Shown here in pieces: positions 1 to 7,750 of a stretch of 64,000 bases of DNA. Source of the stretch: Thiosocius sp963808165 (GTDB lineage: Bacteria; Pseudomonadota; Gammaproteobacteria; Chromatiales; Chromatiaceae); contig CAWEET010000011.1 of the NCBI GenBank assembly GCA_963808165.1, positions 62,001 to 126,000 of the forward strand. Reading direction: 5' to 3'. Positions within the stretch are counted from its first letter, which is position 1. The number at the start of each line of letters is the position of its first letter. A program made the position numbers and the translations under genes. The notes beneath the pieces are model-generated. The model had not been told where the DNA came from and did not search any database. It saw only the letters and a list, made by a program, of their open reading frames with translations.

Positions 1-128
1 TGCGATGTCGGGACGTCGTAGATCCAGTAGAACACGTGCTTGACCTCAGTGTGGCGCCACAGACGCCGATCAAATGCAAGCTGGGCTCTGATCAATTCAC
101 GACTCGAACCGGCGGTCTCCGAGTCGCT
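1..128 (-). CDS. Partial unidentified ORF running off the left edge
   Basis: On the minus strand the frame entering from a stop at 131-129 stays open for 42 codons to the window edge and has a protein-like composition, with motifs such as AFDRRLWRHTEV and KHVFYWIYD. There is no ATG; the only plausible start in view is TTG at 95. I do not recognise the family. It could be a degraded fragment like most of its neighbours, or the N-terminal end of a gene lying further left. Confidence 0.25.
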
Positions 129-633
129 CTAACTTCAGACATTTGCGTGTCCGAACAAAGTGGCGCACGCCTGCCCTACACCCGAACGGAAGCACAATAA
201 CCCAGTATCCACCTCGAGCGGTGAGGGGAATAACGAATCCACCTTCAGAGTACTTTGCACGGATGCGTTTGCCAATCGGCAGGGCTGGTTTACCGAAAAT
301 CCGTAGCCTGCACAATGGGTGCCTTGTGTTAAGTTTTTCGGACCAGGTGCGCTGCCGAAGCGCGGGATGAAACGGACAGACAGTATCACCTCCATTTCAT
401 CCGATAGCATCTGCGCCTTTCATAACTCGATACTGTTCGCTACATCTCCGGAACACCCGCCGTATCTGGATTGCTCGGAAATGCGCGGGGACCCGTCTTG
501 AGCCGGGATGCGGCAGTTTCAGGCGCTGCGAGGCTACCCTTTTTTTGCGTGGTCGATCGAAATAGGCGCACCGACCCCATCGGTATCCGTTTCGCATTTC
601 TGTCATCGGGTCGGTGCAACGAAGGAGTGGTGC
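129..633. other. Stretch without a supported gene
   Basis: About 500 bases with only short overlapping frames on both strands and no recognisable domain. Positions 622-627 carry an AAGGAG ribosome-binding-site-like sequence that belongs to the broken GlsB gene following it. I see nothing else assignable. Confidence 0.5.
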
Positions 634-881
634 AGGGACATCACGGGTTTGTTGATCTTCCTCGCGATCGGCGCGGTCGCCGGTTGGCTGGCCGGCACGC
701 TGATGAAGGTGGCGGCTTCGGGCTGCTGGGCAACATCATTGTCGGCGTCATCGGCGTGGTGATCGGCGGTTTCCTGTTCGGCCTGCTGGGCATCGGCGCG
801 GGTGGGCTGATCGGGCCGATCATCACCGCGACGGCCAGTGCAGCAATATTGCTGTTTATCGTCGGACTGATCAAGAAGTAA
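634..881 (+). pseudogene. GlsB/YeaQ/YmgE-family membrane protein, frameshifted and without a normal start
   Basis: Two frames together make one small hydrophobic glycine-rich protein of the transglycosylase-associated (GlsB/YeaQ/YmgE) stress family. The first part, in the frame of 634, reads ITGLLIFLAIGAVAGWLAGT; the second part, in the frame of 879, contains GGGFGLLGNIIVG and ends IVGLIKK. The switch lies at about 700-712, where the run ATGAAGGTGGCGG looks one G short of the expected Lys-Gly-Gly-Gly. The codon eight bases after the AAGGAG at 622-627 is AGG where the family has ATG, so the start also seems lost (TTG at 649 is an alternative). The gene is convergent with the CsbD gene. Real decay and a homopolymer sequencing error are both possible for the shift. 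Confidence 0.7.
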
Positions 882-907
882 ACCTTACCCACGTCGGCAT
901 ACTGAAA

Positions 908-936
908 CGCCGCATCCGGTCCGGCGGGGTGCGGCG
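908..936. terminator. Hairpin between convergent GlsB and CsbD genes
   Basis: CGCCGCA at 908-914 pairs perfectly with TGCGGCG at 930-936. It lies between two convergent genes, which suits a bidirectional terminator, but no T-run follows on either strand, so intrinsic termination is uncertain. Confidence 0.35.
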
Positions 937-976
937 CCTGTAAGACGGCCGCGGGCTCACCTGGCACAGGCAATAG

Positions 977-1177
977 TCACTTGTGTGACTGCGTCCATTC
1001 ATCCACCTGGCGCTCGGCCTCTTCCTTGGCGATCCCGTACTTTTCCTGGATCTTGCCTACCATTTTCTCCCGATTACCGTCGATCTCTTCGATTTCGTCA
1101 TCGCTAAGGTCTCCCCACTTGGCGCGCAGCGTCCCTTTCACCTGGTGCCACATACCTTCGATCTGATCCCAATTCAT
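977..1177 (-). CDS. CsbD-family stress protein
   Basis: A 66-residue hydrophilic protein beginning MNWDQIEGMWHQVKG, the diagnostic start of the CsbD family of small stress-induced proteins whose biochemical role is unknown. The start at 1177 is chosen over an upstream in-frame start because it matches the family N-terminus and is preceded by GGGAGAA at good spacing. The sequence is rich in Glu and Lys with no membrane segment or signal peptide. It is convergent with the broken GlsB gene; the two families are both common in general-stress regulons, so a shared role is plausible but inferred. Confidence 0.92.
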   Translation of the reverse strand: MNWDQIEGMWHQVKGTLRAKWGDLSDDEIEEIDGNREKMVGKIQEKYGIAKEEAERQVDEWTQSHK

Positions 1178-1642
1178 CGCTTTTCTCCCATCCTCGGATT
1201 CTCGACACGTCTTCAATAACCAACCCAAAATACGGGTTTACCGCTGTGAATACCCGACCGATCCTGAGCCCCAAGATCGGACAGCAGACTTCAGACACTA
1301 GGGCATCTCCAATAATCCTGGGTGCGCAGATTGGGCGACATCATTCGGGACATCAAGGCGAAGACCGCAAGTAATAGCTGGCTATTGCGAAGGCCTTCAA
1401 CGCAGAGAGCGCGGATCAGGTCGTTCAAGATGCCATCTATGGATTGTTAGAGGTGCCCCTTGGATCAACTCAACGTTGTTGCGGCAATCATGCGGCGGGC
1501 CGTCTCGGCACCCCCGATGTTGTCGAGGATCATCGGCACTGATGACTGGACGTCGCGGTCGGCGATGCCGCCAGTCGTATCGCTCGGTACCGCGCCGGCG
1601 GACCCCGTTCTGCACCCATGGTTAAAACGGATTCGAGCGTAA
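1178..1642. other. Unassigned stretch, possibly degraded coding DNA
   Basis: No intact gene. Around 1380-1450 the plus strand reads protein-like for about 25 codons (LAIAKAFNAESADQVVQDAI) with no start or end, consistent with a relic of the same decayed locus as the helicase fragment that follows. I cannot assign it. Confidence 0.3.
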
Positions 1643-1879
1643 CTGCAGCAGGTCAGCCCAAGCCAACGATTTCTGCGACGCCTCGCCGAGCGGGTCGAGG
1701 AGCAAAAGGCCCTACAGGAAGAGATCAAGACCCTGGAACGGCGCCAGCGACAGGAGATCTTCGACGTCGAAGACGAGATCGAGTCGAAACGCGACCAGCT
1801 CATCGAGGCCCTGGAGCGGCGTCTGAAACAGAAGACCCTGATTCATTTCCTGTTCCGGATACGCTGGGAACTGGCGTGA
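1643..1879 (+). pseudogene. C-terminal remnant of an SNF2-like helicase-related protein
   Basis: After an in-frame stop at 1640-1642, 78 codons stay open to a TGA at 1877. The product is a charged coiled coil containing RRQRQEIFDVEDEIESKRDQ and ending FLFRIRWELA. From memory this resembles the extreme C-terminus of the large helicase-related proteins found beside adenine methyltransferases in defence loci (DISARM-like or type III-like). No helicase motif survives. The order helicase end, toxin-antitoxin pair, methyltransferase start (2605) fits one decayed locus. Family assignment is inference; the coding character is clear. Confidence 0.5.
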
Positions 1880-1964
1880 TCTCCAAGAAACCACCGATGC
1901 CTCGACAGATTTCGTCCAAATGTCGAGTGCAAGGGCCACCCGAAACGACTACAATCGCACCATT

Positions 1965-1976
1965 AATCGTACGATT
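1965..1976. promoter_or_regulatory. Palindromic operator candidate of the toxin-antitoxin operon
   Basis: AATCGTACGATT is a perfect 12-bp palindrome 43 bases before the antitoxin start. A TACAAT element at 1950-1955 could be the -10 box, with only a weak -35 (GTGCAA at 1927-1932). Phd/YefM antitoxins autorepress by binding such palindromes, so this is the likely operator. Confidence 0.5.
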
Positions 1977-2018
1977 TGCCGCACGCTAACGGGCACTGTT
2001 TCAAGACGGAGGCAACCC

Positions 2019-2276
2019 ATGAGCACCCTGACCGCCAACGACCTGAAGACCAAGGGCGTATCCGCCGTCGAGGCGCGCCTGAAGGAAGACGACGAAGTCA
2101 TCATCTCTGTTCGAGGCAAGGAGCGTTACGTCATCGTGGACATCGAAAAGTATGCCCGGATGCGCGAATACGAACTCGCCGCCGCCCTGCAGGAAGCCAA
2201 GGCCGACGTGGAGGCAGGCCGCTACACCACCGAAAGCGTGGCCGAACACATGCAGCGGGTGAACGATGAGCTATAG
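2019..2276 (+). CDS. Phd/YefM-family antitoxin
   Basis: An 85-residue protein. The N-terminal half has the prevent-host-death fold pattern (LKTKGVSAVEARL, then VIISVRGKERYVIVDIEKYA), which forms the DNA-binding dimer; the acidic C-terminal tail should wrap the toxin. The start at 2019 is set by GACGGAGG six bases upstream; longer in-frame extensions are rejected. It overlaps the toxin gene by 11 bases, the usual arrangement for translational coupling. It presumably neutralises the partner and represses the operon through the palindrome at 1965-1976. It is one of few intact genes among wrecks, as expected for an addictive module. Confidence 0.9.
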   Translation: MSTLTANDLKTKGVSAVEARLKEDDEVIISVRGKERYVIVDIEKYARMREYELAAALQEAKADVEAGRYTTESVAEHMQRVNDEL

Positions 2277-2550
2277 GCTGATCTACCCGGACAGCTACCT
2301 GAGACGCGCCAAAAAGTTTTTAAAGAAGCATCCGGAGATCAGAGGCCAGTACCAGAAGACCCTGCAGCTGCTGGAACTGAATCCGCACCACCCCTCGTTG
2401 CGGCTGCATCGTCTGCAGGGGCGGCTCGCCGCACTCTCGTCGGTATCCATCAACATGAGTTACCGCATCGTGTTGGAGATCCTGATCCAGGACAACGACA
2501 TCATCCTGATTGACGTCGGCCACCACGATCACGTTTACCGATCGGATTGA
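2266..2550 (+). CDS. RelE/YafQ-type toxin, probable mRNA interferase
   Basis: A 94-residue basic protein of the RelE/ParE superfamily. The pattern is typical: an N-terminal helix LRRAKKFLKKHPE, a middle LRLHRLQGRL, a core SINMSYRIVLEIL and a C-terminal IDVGHHDHVY. YafQ/RelE members with a His-rich end cleave mRNA on the ribosome; ParE members poison gyrase, and I cannot separate these with certainty, although the closing GHHDHVY favours the YafQ/RelE side. The start at 2266 lies inside the antitoxin gene. The full family length is present with no lesion. Confidence 0.88.
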   Translation: MSYRLIYPDSYLRRAKKFLKKHPEIRGQYQKTLQLLELNPHHPSLRLHRLQGRLAALSSVSINMSYRIVLEILIQDNDIILIDVGHHDHVYRSD

Positions 2551-2604
2551 CCCCTCGGCATTGATTCAAGAAACAGAACTGAAAGCATTAGACCGGGACA
2601 ACCC

Positions 2605-2862
2605 ATGGCCAACAAAGACGAAAAAAGACAAAAATTCATCGCCCTGCTGCATGCTCTGTTCCAGCTCGACCAGCCGGACCTGGATTTCGGCTTCTACCGC
2701 ATCATGCACGCCAAGGCCGGTCAGGTGGCCAAGTTTCTCGAACAAGCAAGTCTTCGATCTCGTGATGCGTTTTGGGAGGAGAGTAGACCAAGGGAATCTC
2801 ACCCGCAGCCTCTCGCAGGTAGGGTCGAGAACAGGCGCGCGCACGTTAGGTTCCGGTGGTAA
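2605..2862 (+). pseudogene. N-terminal stub of a type III-like adenine-specific DNA methyltransferase
   Basis: Residues 1-47 include LFQLDQPDLDFGFYRIMHAK, the conserved opening of large Mod-like adenine methyltransferases of type III and related defence systems. Similarity ends near 2748 (after KFLEQ); the rest of the frame to 2862 is unrelated. No catalytic motif (DPPY or FxGxG) is present, so the gene is a dead stub of a protein normally near 900-1000 residues. The break coincides with the beginning of group II intron sequence on the other strand. ATG at 2605 is the natural start. Confidence 0.7.
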
Positions 2863-2993
2863 TTCCATCGCTTTCGCGATAGCCCGCAGTCCGTTTACCT
2901 TGGCCACGTTTCCAGCTCCCGCCTCGTCCAACGCAGCATGCGGTTTTCCCGCACTACGCTGTCCTAGCGACTTCGTGCTAAAGCTTATGGGAC
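2748..2993 (-). mobile_element. Probable 3' tail of a degraded group II intron
   Basis: Read on the minus strand, the sequence after the reverse transcriptase stop resembles the RNA segment that follows intron-encoded proteins, including a small hairpin GCGG-loop-CCGC (2940-2952 on the plus strand) inside GTGCGGGAAAACCGC. It ends where the methyltransferase stub breaks, so this may be the intron-exon junction. I could not identify domain V with certainty. Confidence 0.4.
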
Positions 2994-3212
2994 TCATGAG
3001 TTGGCAGCACTTTCGAGTGGCATGTACCGTACATAGTAATCTCGGAATAACCCGAGTTCATCGTACAGCCAGCGTCTACTCCACCTGTTCCAACCAAAGC
3101 CTCGGTAGCCTCGGGACTTCATCAAATGGCGGCGAACCTTCTTTTCGACCCAATCCTTGATGTAACCAAAACATCGGCTCGACATCCCTACCCGAAAGTA
3201 GTTCACCCAACC
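2994..3212 (-). pseudogene. C-terminal fragment of a group II intron reverse transcriptase/maturase
   Basis: The minus strand encodes GWVNYFRVGMSSRCF, YIKDWVEKKVRRHLM and GFGWNRWSRRWLY, which together are the hallmark C-terminal GIIM (maturase-specific) domain of LtrA-type intron-encoded proteins. The fragment starts after a stop codon at about 3220 and ends at 2994; the reverse transcriptase catalytic domain (YADD region) is absent. It is therefore a non-functional remnant of an intron that lay antisense to the methyltransferase gene. Confidence 0.8.
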
Positions 3213-3240
3213 CGTTCACCAAGCACGCGGGCACCGGCAA

Positions 3241-3316
3241 CATGCGCATTGCGGACATCCCCGATTCGAGTTGGGCCGGTGTCGGATCGGTTCACACGCG
3301 GATTAACGCGAATGGC
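3241..3316 (+). repeat. Dispersed 76-bp repeat, copy 1
   Basis: Aligns without gaps to 11327-11402 at 57 of 76 positions, with identical blocks CATGCGCATTGCGG, GATTCGAGT, TCGGTTCA and GCGAATGGC. Both copies begin with an ATG at the same place and stay open through the repeat, but the substitutions alter amino acids freely, so a conserved peptide is doubtful. Confidence 0.6.
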
Positions 3317-3766
3317 CGTCGACCCTGTAAAGACAGTCGGCTGGCCATTATGTGAGCGACAGGTCGTCCGCAGAAGCGGACATCGGGTGCCAGCATGGGA
3401 ACGCCTGGAATTGTTAAGGGTTCATCGGATGCCTGCCCTCATTCGCAGGTCTAGAGGGACTCATCGGGGTTCAGTGGGCAGGCGTCGGATAAGCCCCGAG
3501 GGAGGAAACCGCGGGATGCTTCACGGTGGTCAGGGTAGACCACATGGCTATGGGGATTTGAATCGTCGCTCGGTGGCCTGAGGTGTCGATAAGGTTGGTC
3601 ATCCAGGCGAAGCCATCGCGCAGAGAGTCAGCAGCATACCGGACAGGCCAGATTTCTCGCCCGCATCGCACGCAAAAATGCACGTCTCGATGGCAAGGCA
3701 CAAAAGCGGCCCGTATCGGCGCTGGCCGATAACGATAGGGATAGTCAACGCGGTAGGCTCGCATAG
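3317..3766. other. Non-coding tail beyond the IS91-like transposase
   Basis: No gene. The minus-strand frame that continues past the transposase end is out of register with the true end of the protein. One terminus of the IS91-like element should lie somewhere here, but I see no clear terminal hairpin or target motif that fixes it. Confidence 0.4.
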
Positions 3767-4964
3767 TCATGCGGCACCTCGCAGCCGGGGTGGCGCACGG
3801 ATCGGTTGGCCACGCCCGAAGGCCTCGATGATGATCATCGGTGCGCCACAGTCGGGGCAGACGTAGGTCGGCTGTGCGGGACTCGGCCACGCTGTCGCCA
3901 GTGCTTGCTTCATCATTGGCGGCAGGCGGTACGTTCAGCAGCTCACGCGCTCGTGCCAAATTATCCCTGCGCCCGGCATTGGCGATCAGACCGTAGTGAC
4001 GGATGCGGTGAAAACCGGTGGGCAGGACATGCAGCAGGAAGCGGCGCATGAATTCGCCGGTGCTGAGCGTCATGGTCTTGTGGCTTGCCCTTGACGCGGT
4101 AGTCCCTCCACTTGAAGGTGACCCCGTGCTCGTCCAGAGCGATCAGCCGGCTGTTGGCGATGGCCACCCGGTGGGTATAGCGGGCCAAGTAGGCCAGTAC
4201 AGCTTCCGGGCCGGCAAACGGGCGCTTGGCATAGACCACCCACTCACACTGCCGCAGCGGTGCTCATCCAGTCGGCAAAGGTACTAGCGTCAGCCAAGCG
4301 CGGCATGCTCACCGAAGAATTTCAGCTGCCCGGATCGATGGGCCTGCTCGAGTGCCTCGAGGAAACGCCGCCGAAACAGCCGCGAGAGGACGCGTACCGG
4401 CAGGAAGAAACCCGGTTTGCAGGCGACCCAACGCTTTCCGTCGGGCGACAGGCCGCCACCAGGGACGATGCCATGGACATGCGGGTGATGGGTCAACGCC
4501 GAGCCCCAGGTGTGCAGGACCAGGGTCAGCCCGATGCGGGCACCCAGATGCCTGGGGTCGGCGGCGATGGTGCGGAGGGTCTCGGCCGCGACCTGAAACA
4601 GCAGGCCGTAGATCACCGCCTTGTTGGTGTAGGCGATCGCGCTGATCGGCGCCGGCAGGGTAAAGACGACGTGGTAGTACTCGACCGGCAGCAGGTCGAC
4701 CTGGCGGGCCTCGAGCCAGCGCCGGGCGGCACTGGCCTGACACTTCGGGCAATGGCGGTTACGGCAGGAGTTGTAAGCGACCTGGGCATGCTCACAGGCG
4801 GGACACTGCAGCACATGGCCGCCGAGGGCCGCACTGCGGCACTGCTCGATCGCCGACATGACCTTGAGCTGGCCAAGGCAAAGATGCCCGTCATGGGCTC
4901 GCCGAAAGGCTTCACCATGGGTACGGAAGATGTCACTGACCTCGAGCTGAGGTCGGGACACCAC
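3767..4964 (-). pseudogene. IS91-family transposase with several frameshifts
   Basis: The first 224 codons from GTG 4964 are intact. They contain a zinc finger (CPACEHAQVAYNSCRNRHC) and the HUH metal site (THHPHVHGI) of rolling-circle IS91 transposases. Beyond about 4303 the protein jumps frame several times: AKRPFAGPEAVLAYLARYTH (about 4070-4245), MTLSTGEFMRRFLLHVLP (from 4073), then YVCPDCGAPMIIIEAFGRG ending at the TGA at 3769-3767. At least four frame changes are needed, so it is dead. It starts six bases after the tyrosine recombinase stop, forming one transcription unit. Confidence 0.85.
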
Positions 4965-5142
4965 GCCGACTTACGCCGTGGGCTTCAGGTCCAGATACTC
5001 CAGCGGCCCCTTCACCTCGTGGAGGATTTTCGTCGCCACATGGGTGTAGCGGGCGGTATTCTCGAGCTTTTGGTGGCCGAGCAGCACCTGGATCACGCGG
5101 ATATCCTCCCGCTGCTCAAGTAGATGCGTGGCAAAGGCGTGG

Positions 5143-5144
5143 CG
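5143..5144. other. Left core dinucleotide (CG) of the serine-recombinase insertion
   Basis: Junction of tyrosine recombinase sequence and the inserted element. The CG here is repeated at 7751-7752, a two-base duplication matching the two-base crossover of serine recombinases. Reading outward from the core into the element gives ACAGGCATCACCACACTGCT. Confidence 0.75.
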
Positions 5145-5182
5145 ACAGGCATCACCACACTGCTCATAAATCTCGATGCCTT

Positions 5183-5641
5183 CAAGTTCACTATCCTCAT
5201 CACCCCAACTCCGGCGAATCGGTTGAGCTCATTCGTCGTTTACGTCGCCAAGGCGACGAAGCTTTCATCGTAAGCCTACAAGACGAAAGCCGGATCTCGA
5301 TTCCGGGCTGGATGCTCGATCCGGTGATCTGTGCCGATTTGCGCGAGGAATCTGTACCCGAGATATCCCTCGAGGCGTTGGTTGCACTCAGGACGTTGCT
5401 CGATGCACAAGGCTTGTGTGAGCCGCCATGTCCCGCAAGCTCTGGTTCATTGCCCCCTGAGCAAGGAGACCGCGATGAACCACAAGAAACTCCCTCCACA
5501 GCAACAGACTGCACTACCGCTGAGCGGGGAAGCCCATTGGACGCAACTGCCGAGAGAAGTGCGCGAGCAATGTCGATCACTGGTCGTCGAACTACTCACG
5601 CAGTTGGCCCAGCAACCACGAGCCGGAGGCAGAGACGATGA
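5183..5641 (+). CDS. Small accessory ORF of the serine-recombinase element, start unclear
   Basis: The frame reads VHYPHHPNSGESVELIRRL, then SLQDESRISIPGWMLDPVIC and LEALVALRTLLDAQGL. From memory this resembles small DUF5372-like proteins encoded ahead of transposases, in which a HPHHP opening and a central PxxW are conserved. There is no ATG before 5312; the frame even continues left through the attachment junction, so the start may be non-standard or the N-terminus was exchanged at insertion. The residues after about 5430 may only be overlap with the next ORF. The frame ends in an ATGA overlap with the recombinase start. Confidence 0.45.
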   Translation, partial: QVHYPHHPNSGESVELIRRLRRQGDEAFIVSLQDESRISIPGWMLDPVICADLREESVPEISLEALVALRTLLDAQGLCEPPCPASSGSLPPEQGDRDEPQETPSTATDCTTAERGSPLDATAERSARAMSITGRRTTHAVGPATTSRRQRR

Positions 5642-5648
5642 GCGATAA
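5475..5648 (+). CDS. 57-residue ORF upstream of and overlapping the serine recombinase
   Basis: It begins MNHKKLPPQQQTALPLSGE and contains HWTQLPREVREQC and LVVELLTQLAQQ. AAGGAG at 5463-5468 is ideally spaced from the ATG. It ends 11 bases inside the recombinase gene, so translation is probably coupled. I believe comparable small proteins precede such recombinases in other genomes, but no function is known. A role as a recombination directionality or regulatory partner is speculation based on position. Confidence 0.65.
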   Translation: MNHKKLPPQQQTALPLSGEAHWTQLPREVREQCRSLVVELLTQLAQQPRAGGRDDER

Positions 5649-7707
5649 GGTCCACGCATCGCATCTCGATCGGTGTGCTTTTGTCTATGTGCGTCAGTCG
5701 AGTTTGCAGCAGGTTCGCGACCATACCGAGGGGCGGCGCCAACAATACGCCTTGGTCGAACGTGCCCGGACGATGGGGTTCTGCGAGACGGTAGTGATCG
5801 ACGAGGATCAGGGGCGCTCGGGCAGTGGGCAGCAAGAGCGCCCCGGCTTCGGGCGATTGTTGAGCGGAGTATGTCAGGGCAACGCCGGGGCGGTATTCGC
5901 GCTGGAAGCCTCAAGGCTTGCCCGAAACAATCGCGATTGGCATCACCTGGTCGATCTGTGTGCGCTGACCGATACACTGATCATCGATGCCGAAGGCATA
6001 TACGATGCCAGCCAACTCAACGATCGTCTGCTACTTGGACTGAAAGGCACCATGAGTGAGTTCGAGCTTGGCTTGCTTCGCCAGCGTGCCCGCGAAGCCT
6101 TCGTACAGAAAGTTCAGCGTGGTCATGCGCTGTGGGAACTGCCAGTAGGGTTTGTTCGGACTGAAGAACATCGAATTGAGAAAACGCCGGACCGAGAGGT
6201 GCAGCGCGCCATCGACGGGGTGTTCAGGAAATTCGTCGAACTGGGCAGCGCACGCCAGACGACGCTTTGGTACTGGCATGAAGAGCTGTTACTGCCGCAC
6301 GTGATTCCCGGCACAGCGGGCCGTGAGGTGGCCTGGCGACGACCCACCGGACACCGGGTCAATCAAATCTTGAAGAACCCCTGTTATGCAGGGGCATTTG
6401 CGTACGGCCGAACCGCGGTGCAAACAGTGCTTCGGGAGGGACGTGCGCGCCAGGGTTCTCGGCGGCGCAAGCCGCAATCGCAGTGGAAAGTCTTGATCCT
6501 CGACGCTCACCCGGGTTACATCAGCTGGGAAGACTATCTGCGGAACCAACGGATGCTTGAAGAAAATGCCGCTGAACGCGGTGCAGCCCATCGAGGTGCA
6601 GCGAAGGGCGGACCGGCGTTGTTGGCAGGGCTATTGCGCTGCGGTCGTTGCGGGCGAAAACTTCACGTGAACTATGGCGGCAAGAGCGGGCGGGTCCCAC
6701 GCTATGCCTGTAGTGGCAGTCGAGTGGAGCACGGTTCTGCACCGTGCCTGTCGGCCGGTGGTTTACGTTTGGATGCGGCGGTTGTCCGCGAAGTGCTTTC
6801 GGCGATCCAGCCCGTCGGCATCGAGGCGGCGTTGCTCACAATAGACCAACTCGCTAATACCAACGACGAAAAGCGTGAAGCCCTTGCACTGGCGCTGGAG
6901 CGGGCTCAGTTCGAGGCGCGGCGGGCCCAACGTCAGTACGACGCTGTTGACCCGGACAATCGTTTGGTGGCTGGCGAACTGGAACAGCGTTGGAACCAAG
7001 CGCTTGAACAAGTCGCGGAGTTGGAACAGCGGATCGCGGCGCTCGATGATAAGATCGAGCCTTTAACGGATGAACAACGCGGCCACCTCATGGCGCTCGG
7101 TTCTGATCTGTCCATCGCTTGGGACCACCCAAAGACTGACGTCAAAGTGCGCAAGCGTATTCTGCGCACGGTGCTCAGAGAGATCGTTCTCAACAACGTT
7201 GATGATCCGCCCATGCACGAACTGCATCTGCATTGGCAAGGTGGCGTGCACACGCAGCTGCGTGTACCTCGCAACGGTCGAGGACAACACAACCGTGCGG
7301 CCGATGCCGATGTGGTTGAACTCATCCGTGAGCTGTCGAAGGTGGTTGAGGACAAAGCGATCGCAGCGATACTCAATCGCTTGGGTTACAAAACCGGGCA
7401 GGGGAAATCATGGCATGCTCATCGCGTCGCCAACCTGCGCCACTATCACCGGTTACCGAATTACCCCAAAAGCACCGACTGGGTCACGTTGGAGCAGGCG
7501 GCAAAAAGACTGCAGGTAAGTAATACTGTGGTGAGCCGCCTCATCAAAGAAGGCACCTTGCCGGCGAGACAGGTAGTCCGGTATGCGCCGTGGATCATCG
7601 AGGTCGCCGACCTCGAGTTACCGGCCGTGCAAACAGCCATAAAAGCGGTTCACGAAGGCCGCAAACTGCCGCGGAACCACCCAGATCAGCAGACAATTCC
7701 TTTGTAA
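5638..7707 (+). CDS. Large serine recombinase
   Basis: A 689-residue protein. Residues 14-155 form the resolvase catalytic domain, with the YVRQS motif placing the nucleophile at Ser21 and conserved Arg residues in ASRLARN (91-97). Residues about 185-300 are the recombinase domain, 335-370 a zinc ribbon (CGRC, then C358 and C370), and about 395-475 a coiled coil. Residues about 610-655 form an extra helix-turn-helix (WVTLEQAAKRLQVSNTVVSR) resembling excisionase or MerR-type domains, which many large serine recombinases lack. All catalytic features are present, so it is probably active. It acts on the CG-core sites at 5143 and 7751. The start overlaps the previous ORFs. Confidence 0.93.
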   Translation: MSDKVHASHLDRCAFVYVRQSSLQQVRDHTEGRRQQYALVERARTMGFCETVVIDEDQGRSGSGQQERPGFGRLLSGVCQGNAGAVFALEASRLARNNRDWHHLVDLCALTDTLIIDAEGIYDASQLNDRLLLGLKGTMSEFELGLLRQRAREAFVQKVQRGHALWELPVGFVRTEEHRIEKTPDREVQRAIDGVFRKFVELGSARQTTLWYWHEELLLPHVIPGTAGREVAWRRPTGHRVNQILKNPCYAGAFAYGRTAVQTVLREGRARQGSRRRKPQSQWKVLILDAHPGYISWEDYLRNQRMLEENAAERGAAHRGAAKGGPALLAGLLRCGRCGRKLHVNYGGKSGRVPRYACSGSRVEHGSAPCLSAGGLRLDAAVVREVLSAIQPVGIEAALLTIDQLANTNDEKREALALALERAQFEARRAQRQYDAVDPDNRLVAGELEQRWNQALEQVAELEQRIAALDDKIEPLTDEQRGHLMALGSDLSIAWDHPKTDVKVRKRILRTVLREIVLNNVDDPPMHELHLHWQGGVHTQLRVPRNGRGQHNRAADADVVELIRELSKVVEDKAIAAILNRLGYKTGQGKSWHAHRVANLRHYHRLPNYPKSTDWVTLEQAAKRLQVSNTVVSRLIKEGTLPARQVVRYAPWIIEVADLELPAVQTAIKAVHEGRKLPRNHPDQQTIPL

Positions 7708-7750
7708 ATCAACAGACATCCAAAAGGTGTAGCACTATGTCCAAGCCTTC

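Noticed and set aside
4260..5123. 287-codon plus-strand ORF
   Set aside because: It is the complement of the IS91 transposase and the recombinase C-terminus, both of which have clear family motifs on the minus strand.
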